Origin: Bacilli bacterium
GTDB taxonomy: Bacteria; Bacillota_I; Bacilli_A; RF39; UBA660
Assembly (NCBI GenBank): GCA_017527675.1
Contig: JAFXPU010000002.1
Span: forward strand, 95,611-159,610
Length of the DNA: 64,000 bases
Direction of reading: 5' to 3'
In this document: in pieces, positions 1 through 9,074 of the stretch
How positions within the stretch are numbered: position 1 is the first letter of the stretch
How the letters are laid out: the number at the start of each line of letters is the position of its first letter
The notes under the pieces: model-generated
Told to the model about the DNA's origin: nothing
Databases searched by the model: none
Seen by the model: the letters and a program-made list of their open reading frames with translations, nothing else
Program-made: the position numbers and the translations under genes

Positions 1-110
1 TTACAAACTTCTAAGTGTAATTCTTCTTTATTTGATAATACAGTGAATGTATTACCGCAAGCGCATGTTACTTTAGTTTCAACATATTCTGGATGAATAT
101 TTTTCTTCAT
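1..110 (-). CDS. rpmE: 50S ribosomal protein L31 (3' part cut by the window edge)
   Basis: Only the first 36 codons are inside the window. The protein starts [19 protein letters not shown] and carries the Cys-x-Cys near residue 16 plus a further Cys near residue 36, as in zinc-binding L31 of the large ribosomal subunit. The start codon at 110-108 is preceded by a strong Shine-Dalgarno (reverse complement of 118-123, AGGAGA). In B. subtilis rpmE lies close to murA and fba, which follow here on the same strand, so the locus agrees. The C-terminal part lies beyond base 1. Confidence 0.92.
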   Translation of the reverse strand, partial: MKKNIHPEYVETKVTCACGNTFTVLSNKEELHLEVC

Positions 111-198
111 AACTTACTCTCCTTCCGCCATGACAAACTTTTGCCATAGAAATTCAATGCTATTTCATTTTAACAAATTTTATTTCATTTTGCAATAC

Positions 199-873
199 TT
201 AATCTCTTCTTTTTCCAAATAGTTCTAATAAACGTATAAAAATGTTAATAAAATCTAAATATATTTGGAAAGCGCCATATATAGCTAGGTTTTCTTCATT
301 AATATTTCCATACATTCCTCTTTTAATTACTTGAATGTCATATGCCATATAACCAATAAAAATTACTAATGATAAAATGCATATTCCAAGATTAAAGGCA
401 TCACTACCAATAAAAATATTTATAATACTTGCTATGATTACAGCAATTAATGCCATAAATAAGAATGTTCCAAGTTTAGTTAAATCTATTTTTGTATAAT
501 ATCCAATAAGTCCAAATATTAAACAAACAATTGATGTAATACCAAATACAAACATAATTGATTCTAATTCATAAATAATAAAGATTACTGAAAAAGTTAA
601 TCCAGTTAGACCTGCATATAAAAGATACAATGTTTTAGCAACTAATGGATTCATTTTACGTATTCTAGCACTTAATACAATACATAATACTATTTCAACA
701 ATAGCTATTATTAAGAATGTTGAATTTTTATGAATATTTTCTACCATTATTTCATTTGAAGAAACATAGTAACCTACACCAAATGTAACTAATAAACCAA
801 TAAACATCCATAAAAATATTTTAGCAAATATTTTATTATTATCATAATTTTCTACCATATTCATATTGTCCAT
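199..873 (-). CDS. Bax inhibitor-1/YetJ family membrane protein
   Basis: A 224-residue integral membrane protein with about seven hydrophobic segments. It carries the family signatures AYDIQVIK and GAFQIYLDFINIFI near the C-terminus. BI-1/YetJ proteins are pH-sensitive calcium-leak channels in the cytoplasmic membrane; that role is family knowledge. The longer reading with GTG at 882 was not used, because that GTG lies inside the Shine-Dalgarno (GAGGTG, then six A, then ATG at 873). The gene starts a few bases after the stop of the upstream gene ending at 879, so the two are probably cotranscribed. Confidence 0.9.
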   Translation of the reverse strand: MDNMNMVENYDNNKIFAKIFLWMFIGLLVTFGVGYYVSSNEIMVENIHKNSTFLIIAIVEIVLCIVLSARIRKMNPLVAKTLYLLYAGLTGLTFSVIFIIYELESIMFVFGITSIVCLIFGLIGYYTKIDLTKLGTFLFMALIAVIIASIINIFIGSDAFNLGICILSLVIFIGYMAYDIQVIKRGMYGNINEENLAIYGAFQIYLDFINIFIRLLELFGKRRD

Positions 874-878
874 TTTTT

Positions 879-1319
879 TCACCTCATTGTTATTATATCA
901 TATTTTTTTGCTAATATCATAACTTTTTCATTAGTATAATTTGCTATATCATTTTGATTATTTAAAAGTCTAATAATTATTCTTTCTTTAGAATATAAAC
1001 GCATTAAAATAAGCAATTTTTCTAAATCAGAAATATTGGTATATGTACAATTATAGTTCTCACAATTAATTAAATTATTTAAATCTAAATAAATAGTGGA
1101 AGATTTTACTAAAATATTTTGAATATTACGATTGTCAATTGTTTTATTGTTTTTAATATCATTTATAATATCAGTTACACGTGTATTATTATACTTATAT
1201 ATATAGTTACCATTAATAGTATTACCTAAAGAAAAAACAAGAGGTTTTTGATAGGAAAATTTATTGTAGATAGTTATAATTAATACAATAATAATAAAAA
1301 CATTTATAATTCTTTTCAT
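879..1319 (-). CDS. Hypothetical protein with N-terminal membrane anchor
   Basis: Not recognised. It has 146 residues. Residues 5-20 form one hydrophobic segment that could be a signal anchor; the remainder is polar, rich in Asn, Ile and Lys, and would lie outside the membrane. Two cysteines sit close together around residues 86-90 (ENYNC). A good Shine-Dalgarno (AGGTGATAAA) precedes the ATG at 1319. It lies between murA, which ends in a terminator, and the BI-1 gene, with which it probably forms a two-gene unit. No catalytic motif is visible. Confidence 0.7.
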   Translation of the reverse strand: MKRIINVFIIIVLIITIYNKFSYQKPLVFSLGNTINGNYIYKYNNTRVTDIINDIKNNKTIDNRNIQNILVKSSTIYLDLNNLINCENYNCTYTNISDLEKLLILMRLYSKERIIIRLLNNQNDIANYTNEKVMILAKKYDIITMR

Positions 1320-1330
1320 TTTATCACCTA

Positions 1331-1354
1331 AAAAAAATAGCCTAAGCTATTTTT
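1331..1354 (-). terminator. Intrinsic terminator after murA
   Basis: Inverted repeat AAAAATAGC (1333-1341) / GCTATTTTT (1346-1354) with a 4-base loop. On the minus strand it is followed by a T-run. It lies directly downstream of the murA stop. Confidence 0.75.
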
Positions 1355-1355
1355 A

Positions 1356-2609
1356 TTATATTTCTTCAATTTCTAATTTAGCACCAACACTATTCAATTT
1401 TTCAACAATATTTTCATATCCTCTTAAAATAAATTCAACATTATTAACAATTGTTGTACCTTTTGCTTTCAATCCAGCTAGTACTAAACAAGCTCCTGCT
1501 CTTAAATCGGTTGCTGTTACTTCTTTTCCAATTAATTCAGTTGGTCCATTAACATATATTTTTCTTCCATCTATTTTAATATCAGCACCCATTTCATTTA
1601 AATATGGAATATTTTTAAAACGATTTTCATAAATTGTTTCTTCAAGTTCAGATAATCCTGTTAGTTGTGTTAATAATGGAGTTAATGGTTGTTGCAAATC
1701 TGTTGCAAAACCAGGATAACCTAATGTTTTAACTTTAACACTTTTTAAATTATCTGAGCGTGATACAATTACATTATCTATATTAACCTCAATAGGTACT
1801 CCCATTTCCTTCAATTTTAAAATCAACATTTCTATATGTTCAGGTATTATTTGATCAATTTTTAAATTATTACCCATTAAAGCACCAGCTATAACATAAG
1901 TTCCAGCTTCAATACGATCAGGTATTACCTCAATAAAGGCTTTTAATAGATATTCAACACCCTCAATTTTTATTTCACTAGTACCAGCACCAGTTATTTT
2001 AGCACCCATATTGTTTAAGAAAGTAGCTAAATTAACTATTTCTGGTTCTTTAGCTGCATTTTCAATTGTTGTTATACCTTTTGCACGAACAGCAACTAAA
2101 ATTGTATTAACTGTTGCACCTACACTAGGCATATCTAAATATACATGTCCACCAATTAGTTCCTTAGCATGAACTGTGTATTTAGTACCATTTACTTCTA
2201 CTTCAGCTCCTAAAGCCTTAAATCCTTTTATAGTTTGATCAATTGGTCTTGCTCCTATGGAACACCCACCTGGAAAATGCATCTCAACATGTTTATATTT
2301 ACCTAATAGAGCAGACATGAAGTAATATGAAGCTCTTAATTTAGATGAAATTTCATCTGGTATTTCCTTATTATCTACAGTAGTTGGATCTATTTTAATT
2401 GATGAACCATTTTTTTCAACAGTAGCTCCTAAATGAACTAATATTTCTTCCAAATCATCTATATCTGAAATATTAGGAATATTATCTATTTCTACTGGTT
2501 CATCACATAATAATGAAGCTGGTACTAAGGCTACTGCCGCATTTTTAGCTCCACTTATTTTTATTGTTCCCTCTAATACTCTTTCTCCTTCGATTTTAAT
2601 TCTCTTCAT
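1356..2609 (-). CDS. murA: UDP-N-acetylglucosamine 1-carboxyvinyltransferase (MurA)
   Basis: Transfers enolpyruvate from PEP to UDP-GlcNAc, the first committed step of peptidoglycan synthesis, in the cytoplasm. At 417 residues it has normal MurA length. Visible motifs are the N-terminal KNAA (catalytic Lys about residue 22) and GGCSIGARPIDQ with the catalytic Cys at about residue 116, the residue alkylated by fosfomycin. SD AGGAGG precedes the ATG at 2609. It follows fba on the same strand and precedes a terminator. The fba-murA-rpmE order matches the B. subtilis murAB locus, although glpX and rho are not between them here. Confidence 0.97.
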   Translation of the reverse strand: MKRIKIEGERVLEGTIKISGAKNAAVALVPASLLCDEPVEIDNIPNISDIDDLEEILVHLGATVEKNGSSIKIDPTTVDNKEIPDEISSKLRASYYFMSALLGKYKHVEMHFPGGCSIGARPIDQTIKGFKALGAEVEVNGTKYTVHAKELIGGHVYLDMPSVGATVNTILVAVRAKGITTIENAAKEPEIVNLATFLNNMGAKITGAGTSEIKIEGVEYLLKAFIEVIPDRIEAGTYVIAGALMGNNLKIDQIIPEHIEMLILKLKEMGVPIEVNIDNVIVSRSDNLKSVKVKTLGYPGFATDLQQPLTPLLTQLTGLSELEETIYENRFKNIPYLNEMGADIKIDGRKIYVNGPTELIGKEVTATDLRAGACLVLAGLKAKGTTIVNNVEFILRGYENIVEKLNSVGAKLEIEEI

Positions 2610-2655
2610 ATATACCTCCTGCTTTAATATATGATTTTTATTTTTTTATGTTCTT

Positions 2656-3465
2656 TTAAAATAATGATAATTTTTCTTTTATACATTCTTTTAAAGCTTG
2701 TTCACCAAAACCTATTACTTTACGTGGATCATAAACATTAGGATTTTCAGCAATCCCTTTTCTAACACCATTATACCACGCTAATTGTAAATCCGTATTA
2801 ATATTTATTTTACTAACACCTAAACTAACACATTTTTTAAGCATTGGCTCATTAATACCAGAAGCACCATGTAATACTATTGGCTTATTTATATTTTCTT
2901 TAATACTTTTTAATAAATCAAAATCTAAATTAACTTCACCTTGATAAATACCATGAATATTTCCAATAGAAGCTGCTAAGATATCTACATTTGCATTTTT
3001 AACATATTTGATGCAATCATTTAAATCAGCATGTGAACCTTCTTTGATTGGTCCAATTTCACCTTCTACTAAAATATCACGTCCATTAATGTAATTAATT
3101 AATTCATTTGTATATTTTATATTTTCCTCAACACTATGTGATGAATAATCTAGCATAATAGATGTAAATCCAGCATCAATTGCTTTTTTACATTCTTCTA
3201 TATCACTTGCATGATCAAAATGTATAGAAACAGGTATTGTAATATTTAAACTATCTAGCAAATTTGTTACCATACTATACACATTTTTATAACCACACAT
3301 ATATTTAGCAGCAGAAGAACTTACACCCAATATAACTGGTTTACTCTGATTATTACATTCTTCTAGAATGTATTTAATCCACTCTAAATTATTAATGTTA
3401 AATTGATAAATTGCTTTACCATTTAAATAAGCATCTTTTAGTTGTTCTTTCATACTAACAAGCAT
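2656..3465 (-). CDS. fba: Class II fructose-bisphosphate aldolase family protein
   Basis: Zinc-dependent aldolase of the Fba/GatY/KbaY family, 269 residues. It shows the metal and catalytic signatures HFDHASD, VEGEIG, GNIHG, LHGASG and NINTD in the expected order. The usual reaction is reversible cleavage of fructose-1,6-bisphosphate to DHAP and glyceraldehyde-3-phosphate in glycolysis. A tagatose-bisphosphate aldolase role cannot be excluded from sequence alone, as the protein is a little shorter than FbaA (about 285). Synteny with murA and spoIIR, as in B. subtilis fbaA, favours the glycolytic role. SD AGGTG precedes the ATG at 3465. Confidence 0.88.
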   Translation of the reverse strand: MLVSMKEQLKDAYLNGKAIYQFNINNLEWIKYILEECNNQSKPVILGVSSSAAKYMCGYKNVYSMVTNLLDSLNITIPVSIHFDHASDIEECKKAIDAGFTSIMLDYSSHSVEENIKYTNELINYINGRDILVEGEIGPIKEGSHADLNDCIKYVKNANVDILAASIGNIHGIYQGEVNLDFDLLKSIKENINKPIVLHGASGINEPMLKKCVSLGVSKININTDLQLAWYNGVRKGIAENPNVYDPRKVIGFGEQALKECIKEKLSLF

Positions 3466-3498
3466 ATTATCACCTATATAAATTATATTATTAATCTA

Positions 3499-3550
3499 AA
3501 AATATGCCTAGATAGTTTTCTTTATTTTTCATATCATAGGCATATATTTT
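3499..3550 (-). terminator. Probable terminator downstream of spoIIR
   Basis: Long inverted repeat: ATATGCCTA at about 3502-3510 pairs with TAGGCATAT at 3537-3545, with a loop of about 26 bases. A short T-run follows on the minus strand. It lies between spoIIR and fba; the large loop lowers certainty. Confidence 0.5.
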
Positions 3551-3553
3551 ACA

Positions 3554-4069
3554 CTATTTAAAATACTTATTAATTATCTCACTTACATATGTTGTATACT
3601 CAACGTCACTATATTCTTTGCCCTCAAGTAAACATAAGGGAGGAAATAAAACACACCACCAATTATCACCTAAGCCATCTCCTAGAGTAATTAAAAGAGA
3701 ATCATAGTATCCTTCATCATATGTTATACCCTTATATTCTTTTTTAGGAAAGTAATTTTTTCCAAAATTAATACTATAGGTTTCTTGATTATTTAAAGAT
3801 AGTTCAATATTATTTTTTATATTATCCATATTATTTATAATAGTAGTTTTGGCTTCAGCAGGATTTTTATCATTTATTAGTATTTTATATAAATAGGGTT
3901 CTAAATTATTCTTTACTTTTAATTTTAATTCTTGATCTTGAGGTAAATTGGAATTAGCAAGTACTCTAATTCTAATAGCTGATGCTGGTATTATATTTTT
4001 CTTTTCTAAATAAGAACTAATAAAAACATAAATAACTATTGGAATAAGTAGGAATAATATTTTTTTCAT
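3554..4069 (-). CDS. spoIIR: Stage II sporulation protein R
   Basis: Forespore-made signal protein that triggers the SpoIIGA protease to process pro-sigma-E in the mother cell; this role is known from B. subtilis. At 171 residues it has an N-terminal hydrophobic segment (residues 4-18) suited to export. Family motifs are visible: IRIRVLANSN followed by DQELKLKVK near residues 33-50, and GDGLGDNWWCVLFPPLC near residues 130-146. It stands as a single gene between terminators on both sides, consistent with its own forespore promoter, which I could not identify with confidence. Confidence 0.95.
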   Translation of the reverse strand: MKKILFLLIPIVIYVFISSYLEKKNIIPASAIRIRVLANSNLPQDQELKLKVKNNLEPYLYKILINDKNPAEAKTTIINNMDNIKNNIELSLNNQETYSINFGKNYFPKKEYKGITYDEGYYDSLLITLGDGLGDNWWCVLFPPLCLLEGKEYSDVEYTTYVSEIINKYFK

Positions 4070-4111
4070 TTTATCACCAATTAAGTTATGTTACTTATTT
4101 TTCTTTTTTAT

Positions 4112-4143
4112 ACAAAAAAAGAGTCTTATTTATGATAAGACTC
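4112..4143 (-). terminator. Intrinsic terminator overlapping the rlmH stop
   Basis: GAGTCTTAT (4121-4129) / ATAAGACTC (4135-4143), 5-base loop, with seven T on the minus strand (4114-4120). The rlmH stop codon (4126-4128) lies inside the stem. Confidence 0.88.
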
Positions 4144-4581
4144 ATTATTTATTATTTTATATGCTCGATATATTTGCTCTAAAAGAATTATTCTAAATAA
4201 TTGATGGGGAAATGTTAATTTAGAAAATGATAGTTTATAATTACTTCTAGATTTAACATCATCATCTAGTCCATATGAACCACCTATGATAAAGGTTAAA
4301 TTAGAATTAGTAGTTAAAGTCTTATCAATTAAATCTTTAAATTCAATTGAATCTAAACTTTTTCCATCTATTTCTAAAGTAATAACAAAATCTTTATCAT
4401 TTATTTTTTTTAATATTTCTTCACTTTCTAATTTCTTGATGTTATCAATACTACCAATATCATAATCCTTACACTCAATTATTTCTAATTTAGTATATTT
4501 TGATAATCTTTTTTGATATTCATTTATGGCATCTATGAAGAATTTTTCTTTAATTTTTCCTACACATATTATTTTTATCAT
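4126..4581 (-). CDS. rlmH: 23S rRNA (pseudouridine-1915-N3)-methyltransferase RlmH
   Basis: SPOUT-class methyltransferase that uses S-adenosylmethionine to methylate pseudouridine 1915 in helix 69 of 23S rRNA. It has 151 residues, close to the family's usual length. It shows the SAM-knot sequence FIIGGSYG, then LSFSKLTFPHQLFR and the invariant C-terminal YHK. The start overlaps the walJ stop in an ATGA arrangement (4578-4581), so translation is probably coupled. The walJ-rlmH pair matches the end of the B. subtilis walRK operon. Confidence 0.97.
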   Translation of the reverse strand: MIKIICVGKIKEKFFIDAINEYQKRLSKYTKLEIIECKDYDIGSIDNIKKLESEEILKKINDKDFVITLEIDGKSLDSIEFKDLIDKTLTTNSNLTFIIGGSYGLDDDVKSRSNYKLSFSKLTFPHQLFRIILLEQIYRAYKIINNESYHK

Positions 4582-5327
4582 ATTTCAAATAACTCCGATT
4601 TTTCATTTTGACGAGCAATTGATATTCTAACAGTTTTATCTAATTTACTTTTTAAAGTATTATATGCTAGTTCTTCTGTATTATTTTCTTCACTTAAATG
4701 AGCTAGAACTACTTCTTTAGTATCATTACCTATTAACTTAGTTAAATAATAAGAAGAATCCTCATTAGATAAATGTCCTTTATCACTTAATATTCTTATT
4801 TTAATATGATGTGGATATTTAGGATTATTCATTAATTTTTCAACATCATGATTACTTTCAAATATATATAGTGATCTATTTTTTAAAATATCAAAATAAT
4901 TTTTATTAATGTAACCAGTATCTGTTATATATACCATTGAAGATTTATCTTCTTCAATAATAAATCCTTTAATATCAGTTACATCGTGAGATAACTTAAT
5001 TTCACTTATTTTAATATCAGTTATATCATCTAAATTATCTAATACATCATAATCATCTTTATTTAATTTTGCTTCTTTAATAATTTTATCTGATATATAT
5101 ACTTTAGGATGATATTTTTTATTGAATACTTTTAATCCACCCGTATGATCTGTATGTGCATGAGTTATTAAAACTAAATCTATGCTTTTAGGATCAATAC
5201 CAATTTCTTTTAAATTTGTTTCAATATATAAAGTAGTAACACCAATATCAATTAAAATATTGTGATTTTTAGTTTGAATAAATGTGGAATTGCCTTTACT
5301 ACCACTTGCCAAATTACATACTTTCAT
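4578..5327 (-). CDS. walJ: MBL-fold metallo-hydrolase WalJ (YycJ/VicX)
   Basis: Metallo-beta-lactamase-fold protein of 249 residues with the metal-binding motif THAHTDHTGG (about residues 55-64) and the family start MKVCNLASGSKGNST. The start used is ATG 5327, preceded by GAGGT with normal spacing; the reading nine codons longer lacks support. WalJ proteins are linked to the WalRK cell-wall regulon and to coordination of division with replication; the exact substrate is unsettled. The walRK genes themselves are absent from this window; upstream lies an M23 peptidase gene. Confidence 0.93.
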   Translation of the reverse strand: MKVCNLASGSKGNSTFIQTKNHNILIDIGVTTLYIETNLKEIGIDPKSIDLVLITHAHTDHTGGLKVFNKKYHPKVYISDKIIKEAKLNKDDYDVLDNLDDITDIKISEIKLSHDVTDIKGFIIEEDKSSMVYITDTGYINKNYFDILKNRSLYIFESNHDVEKLMNNPKYPHHIKIRILSDKGHLSNEDSSYYLTKLIGNDTKEVVLAHLSEENNTEELAYNTLKSKLDKTVRISIARQNEKSELFEI

Positions 5328-5329
5328 AT

Positions 5330-7288
5330 TTACCTCATCATCAAGTATGGCCATGGATCAACATAGCATTTGTAGTATGTTGGACAAGTATTCATCTGAT
5401 AATGTAAGTGTGTACCATATGCCCATCCAGAAGCACCAACATAACCAATTACTTGGCCACGACCTACAACTGTATCAACATCAACACCAGGTGCAAATCC
5501 TGATAAGTGAGCATATAGTGAATAGAATCCATTATTATGGTCTATCATAACATGGTATCCTAAATCATTTGAATATCCGCTTCTAATAACTACACCATTA
5601 TTTGTAGCATATACATTAGAACCATATGGAATACCGGCAATATCAATACCAGAGTGGAAGTTACTTCCATCAAGATATAGTGAACGATATCCAAAGTAAG
5701 ATGATATAGTATAACCTTGTTCAGTTGGCCATCCCCAACTGCCTGTACTACCAACATATGGAATTGACTTAGTACCAATTTCAATAATCTTATTAGTTGT
5801 TCCTACAAGTGTTTCTTTAGATAATGGTTCAATGGCTACAATAGTACCATTAATCTTTGTAACATTTTGACTAACTCTTTCAACACCATTGGAACCTTCT
5901 TGAACAACAACACGACTACCCATATTAAGAGCACCATTATAGCGTTCTTCAACAGTATATTCTGTCTCTTTATCCTCAACAGAATATTCGTTAACTACTA
6001 AACTAATTTGTGGATCAAGTTTAGCAATTGTTATTTCTTGTCCCTCATAGAACATGTTATTAATACTTGTAAATTCGCGGTTGAATAAGAAAAATTCTTC
6101 AACTGATATTTGATTTTGATAAGCAAATGATGAAATTGTATCCGTTGCTTTGGCATAAGCTTTGGTGATACGTACATCATCACCATATAATAAGAAACTT
6201 GATAAGTCAGCGGCATTAGTATATATTTTATCTTTTACAGATATATTAGTTGGCTTAAATGTTATTTCTTCTTCAATATACATTGATTCAATATTTGTAC
6301 CAGTTGTTACTATTTCTTCTTGTGTTTCTTCTTTATAATTATTTAAATTTTCTTCACCAACAAATACCTCAACAAAAGTATTAACTGCTTCATCTAATAT
6401 TTCTTTATCAGTGACATAAAGTATAACATCATTTGAAACACTTTCTTTTACTTTACTATATTTTGTATTAGCTAAAGTAGCAAATAATACATCAGTATTT
6501 ATTTCATGACTACTTTCTTTTTTAATTCTAATTTGATATCCTTCTATTGTACATGGTTTTAAAGCAATTATTTTTTCATATATTTCTTTTTCACTAATAT
6601 AATCATTATTATAGGTATTAATTTTTTCAATATCAATTCCTAATGGTTTATATATATTATCAACATGAGTATATACTTCATTTTCCTTAACATAATCTTT
6701 CATATATACTATTTTTGAATAATCATAATCGGAGATTTTGTTAGTAAAATATTCCTCTATTGAATATCTTTCTGCCTCATTCAAAGCACTACTATCAATA
6801 ATTAATACCTGTTCTTTATATTGTTTCTTTATTTCTGAATCTAAATATTCAACAATATCATTATAATTACTTATTTTATTATTTTTAATTACTACATTAT
6901 AATTTATAGTACTTAAAAGTTCTAGTATTTCTTCTTTACTTTTTAATATCTTATGATTCGAATCAGTATTATTAATTAAATCTTCATATGCTTTTTTATA
7001 GATATTTAGTGTAATACAATTATCAGCATAACGAGTATTTAATATATCGTTTACCTCATCAAATGGTTTAATAATTGCTTGATATTTTAATACTTGATCT
7101 TTTATTAATTTACCTTGTTTATTAATGTAGTTTTCAAATTTTTCTTTAGATTTAATGGTACCAATTACATTACCATCAAGATAGACTTGATAATAAGTAT
7201 TAGGTCCTGTTTTACGTTCAACACTAAATCCAAATATAACAAGAACCACAACTAGGATAGCAACTATTAAATATCCTATTTTTTTCAT
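5330..7288 (-). CDS. Membrane-anchored M23 peptidase with LysM-like and G5 regions
   Basis: A 652-residue envelope protein. Order: N-terminal transmembrane anchor (residues 4-22); long extracellular region; LysM-like segment around residues 370-420 (TDTISSFAYQNQISVEEFF); G5-like segment around 430-510; C-terminal M23 (LytM) domain. The zinc and catalytic set is complete: HSGID (His545, Asp549), YAHL (His594) and HLH (His627, His629), so an active peptidoglycan endopeptidase is predicted. It lies between dnaB and walJ with gaps of only 2-5 bases. A role in wall remodelling beside the WalRK-linked walJ is inference. Confidence 0.9.
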   Translation of the reverse strand: MKKIGYLIVAILVVVLVIFGFSVERKTGPNTYYQVYLDGNVIGTIKSKEKFENYINKQGKLIKDQVLKYQAIIKPFDEVNDILNTRYADNCITLNIYKKAYEDLINNTDSNHKILKSKEEILELLSTINYNVVIKNNKISNYNDIVEYLDSEIKKQYKEQVLIIDSSALNEAERYSIEEYFTNKISDYDYSKIVYMKDYVKENEVYTHVDNIYKPLGIDIEKINTYNNDYISEKEIYEKIIALKPCTIEGYQIRIKKESSHEINTDVLFATLANTKYSKVKESVSNDVILYVTDKEILDEAVNTFVEVFVGEENLNNYKEETQEEIVTTGTNIESMYIEEEITFKPTNISVKDKIYTNAADLSSFLLYGDDVRITKAYAKATDTISSFAYQNQISVEEFFLFNREFTSINNMFYEGQEITIAKLDPQISLVVNEYSVEDKETEYTVEERYNGALNMGSRVVVQEGSNGVERVSQNVTKINGTIVAIEPLSKETLVGTTNKIIEIGTKSIPYVGSTGSWGWPTEQGYTISSYFGYRSLYLDGSNFHSGIDIAGIPYGSNVYATNNGVVIRSGYSNDLGYHVMIDHNNGFYSLYAHLSGFAPGVDVDTVVGRGQVIGYVGASGWAYGTHLHYQMNTCPTYYKCYVDPWPYLMMR

Positions 7289-7293
7289 ATATA

Positions 7294-8640
7294 TTAATTC
7301 TCCTCTTCAATATTTGGATTAGCAACATTAACAAATGTCGATGTATTTCTTCTAAATAATAATGGAACATCTTTAAGTGGACCATTACGATGTTTACGAA
7401 TAACAAATTCCATTAAACTATCATCTTTTTCTTTTTCTTCATCATTACAATGTAAGAAAGCAACTAAATCGGCATCCTGCTCAATAGCACCTGATTCTCT
7501 TAAGTCACTTAACATTGGCTTTTTATCTGTTCTTTGTTCAATACCACGAGAAAGTTGTGATAAAGCTATAACTGGTATTTCAAGTTCCATTGCCATAGTC
7601 TTTAAAGCACGAGATATATCGGCTACTTCTTGTTGACGATTTTGACCTGTACTACCATTTTTATTTGCACTTTGAATCAAAGTTAAATAGTCAATTATAA
7701 CAATATCTAGACCAGATGGAGAGTTTTTTAAACGACGACATTTTGATCGAATATCAGCAACTGTTTGTCCTGCTGTATCATCAATAAATATTTTAGTATC
7801 AGATAAACGGCTAATAGCTTCATTAACGCGTTTCCAATCACTATGTTCTAAATTACCTACACGCAACTTAGAACCATCAATGCCACCAACTTGTGAAAGC
7901 ATTCTGGTTACTAATTGTTCAGCACCCATCTCCATATTAAAGATTGCTACAGATTTTTTAGCATTCATAGCAATGTTAGTTGCCATATTTAAAGCAATAG
8001 CTGTTTTACCCATACCTGGACGAGCAGCTATTATAATTAATTCATTTGGATGAAAACCAGATGTAATTTTATCTAAATCATAAAATCCAGTTGGAATACC
8101 TGTAATATCCCCTTTATTAGCAGCCAAAGTTTCTAAATCAGATTGGGCTTTAGTTAAAACTGTTTGAATTGATTTAAATTCAGAAGCTCTTAATCCTTCA
8201 GATACTTTTGTTATCTTCTTTTGTGCTTCATATAAGTAATCTCCAACATCATTACCAACACTATAACTACCTTTAACTATTTCTGTTGCTTCATCAATTA
8301 AACGACGAAGAAGAGATTTTTCTAAAACTATATTAATATACTCATCAATATTTGCAGTTGTTGGTACACTATTAATAGCATCAGCAATATATTCAACGCC
8401 ACCAATTTGTTTTAACCAACCTTTATTATTTAATTCTTCTGCTAATGTTGTTAAATCAACAGGTTTTTGACGATCATTAATATTTTTAATACATTCAAAA
8501 ATCTTAGCATGCGCATCCAAATAAAAATCTTCACTAGATAAATTTTCTAGTGATTTTTGTAAGGCTTTTTTAGTTAATAACATTGAACCAATTACTGATT
8601 CTTCCGCTTCAATATTATTTGGAATATTTACTTCTTTCAT
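7294..8640 (-). CDS. dnaB: Replicative DNA helicase (DnaB family; DnaC in B. subtilis)
   Basis: Hexameric helicase that unwinds the fork and organises the replisome. At 448 residues it has the normal length. It has the N-terminal primase-interaction domain, linker helix, and RecA-like core with Walker A ARPGMGKTA (about residue 206), Walker B DIVIIDYLTLI and the arginine-finger region LSDLRESGAIEQDAD. The start overlaps the rplI stop as ATGA. The rplI-dnaB order matches B. subtilis rplI-dnaC. No helicase-loader gene lies nearby. Confidence 0.97.
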   Translation of the reverse strand: MKEVNIPNNIEAEESVIGSMLLTKKALQKSLENLSSEDFYLDAHAKIFECIKNINDRQKPVDLTTLAEELNNKGWLKQIGGVEYIADAINSVPTTANIDEYINIVLEKSLLRRLIDEATEIVKGSYSVGNDVGDYLYEAQKKITKVSEGLRASEFKSIQTVLTKAQSDLETLAANKGDITGIPTGFYDLDKITSGFHPNELIIIAARPGMGKTAIALNMATNIAMNAKKSVAIFNMEMGAEQLVTRMLSQVGGIDGSKLRVGNLEHSDWKRVNEAISRLSDTKIFIDDTAGQTVADIRSKCRRLKNSPSGLDIVIIDYLTLIQSANKNGSTGQNRQQEVADISRALKTMAMELEIPVIALSQLSRGIEQRTDKKPMLSDLRESGAIEQDADLVAFLHCNDEEKEKDDSLMEFVIRKHRNGPLKDVPLLFRRNTSTFVNVANPNIEEEN

Positions 8641-9074
8641 TTTTTCACCTCTACTTTAAGAGTTCCACTGATATCTTTGTATAAATTTATTTTTACATCA
8701 AACATACCAATAGATGAGATAGGAACATCAAGAATAATTTGTTTTTTATCAATATTATATCCTTTATTTTTTAATTCTTCACATATCTGTTTAGTACTAA
8801 TACTACCAAATACTTTATCATTTGCACCAGTTTTAACGGTAAAAGATATTTTTTCTTGAGCTAATTTATTTTTTAAATTTTCGGCATCATGACGATTTTT
8901 TAAATCTTCTTCTTTTGCTTGTTGTTGTTCATTATTCAATCTTTCTACGCTTGTATTAGTATACATAACTGCTTGATGATTACTAATTAAGAATTTTCCA
9001 AAACCATCTTTTACCTCAAGAATATCTCCTTTTTTACCTTGTTTTTTAACATCACTAATTAATATTACTTTCAT
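8637..9074 (-). CDS. rplI: 50S ribosomal protein L9
   Basis: A 145-residue L9 with the N-terminal RNA-binding domain (KKGDILEVKDGFGKFLI), a long connecting helix rich in Glu, Gln and Lys, and a C-terminal domain containing GSISTKQI. It binds 23S rRNA near the L1 stalk and helps limit frameshifting. The 5' end overlaps the upstream DHH phosphodiesterase gene by 20 bases and the 3' end overlaps dnaB by four, so this is a tightly packed operon. Confidence 0.97.
   Translation of the reverse strand: MKVILISDVKKQGKKGDILEVKDGFGKFLISNHQAVMYTNTSVERLNNEQQQAKEEDLKNRHDAENLKNKLAQEKISFTVKTGANDKVFGSISTKQICEELKNKGYNIDKKQIILDVPISSIGMFDVKINLYKDISGTLKVEVKK

Noticed and set aside
5284..5784. Short frames on both strands within the M23 peptidase gene
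   Set aside because: Shadows of the real gene, with His/Gln-rich low-complexity translation and no start signals.
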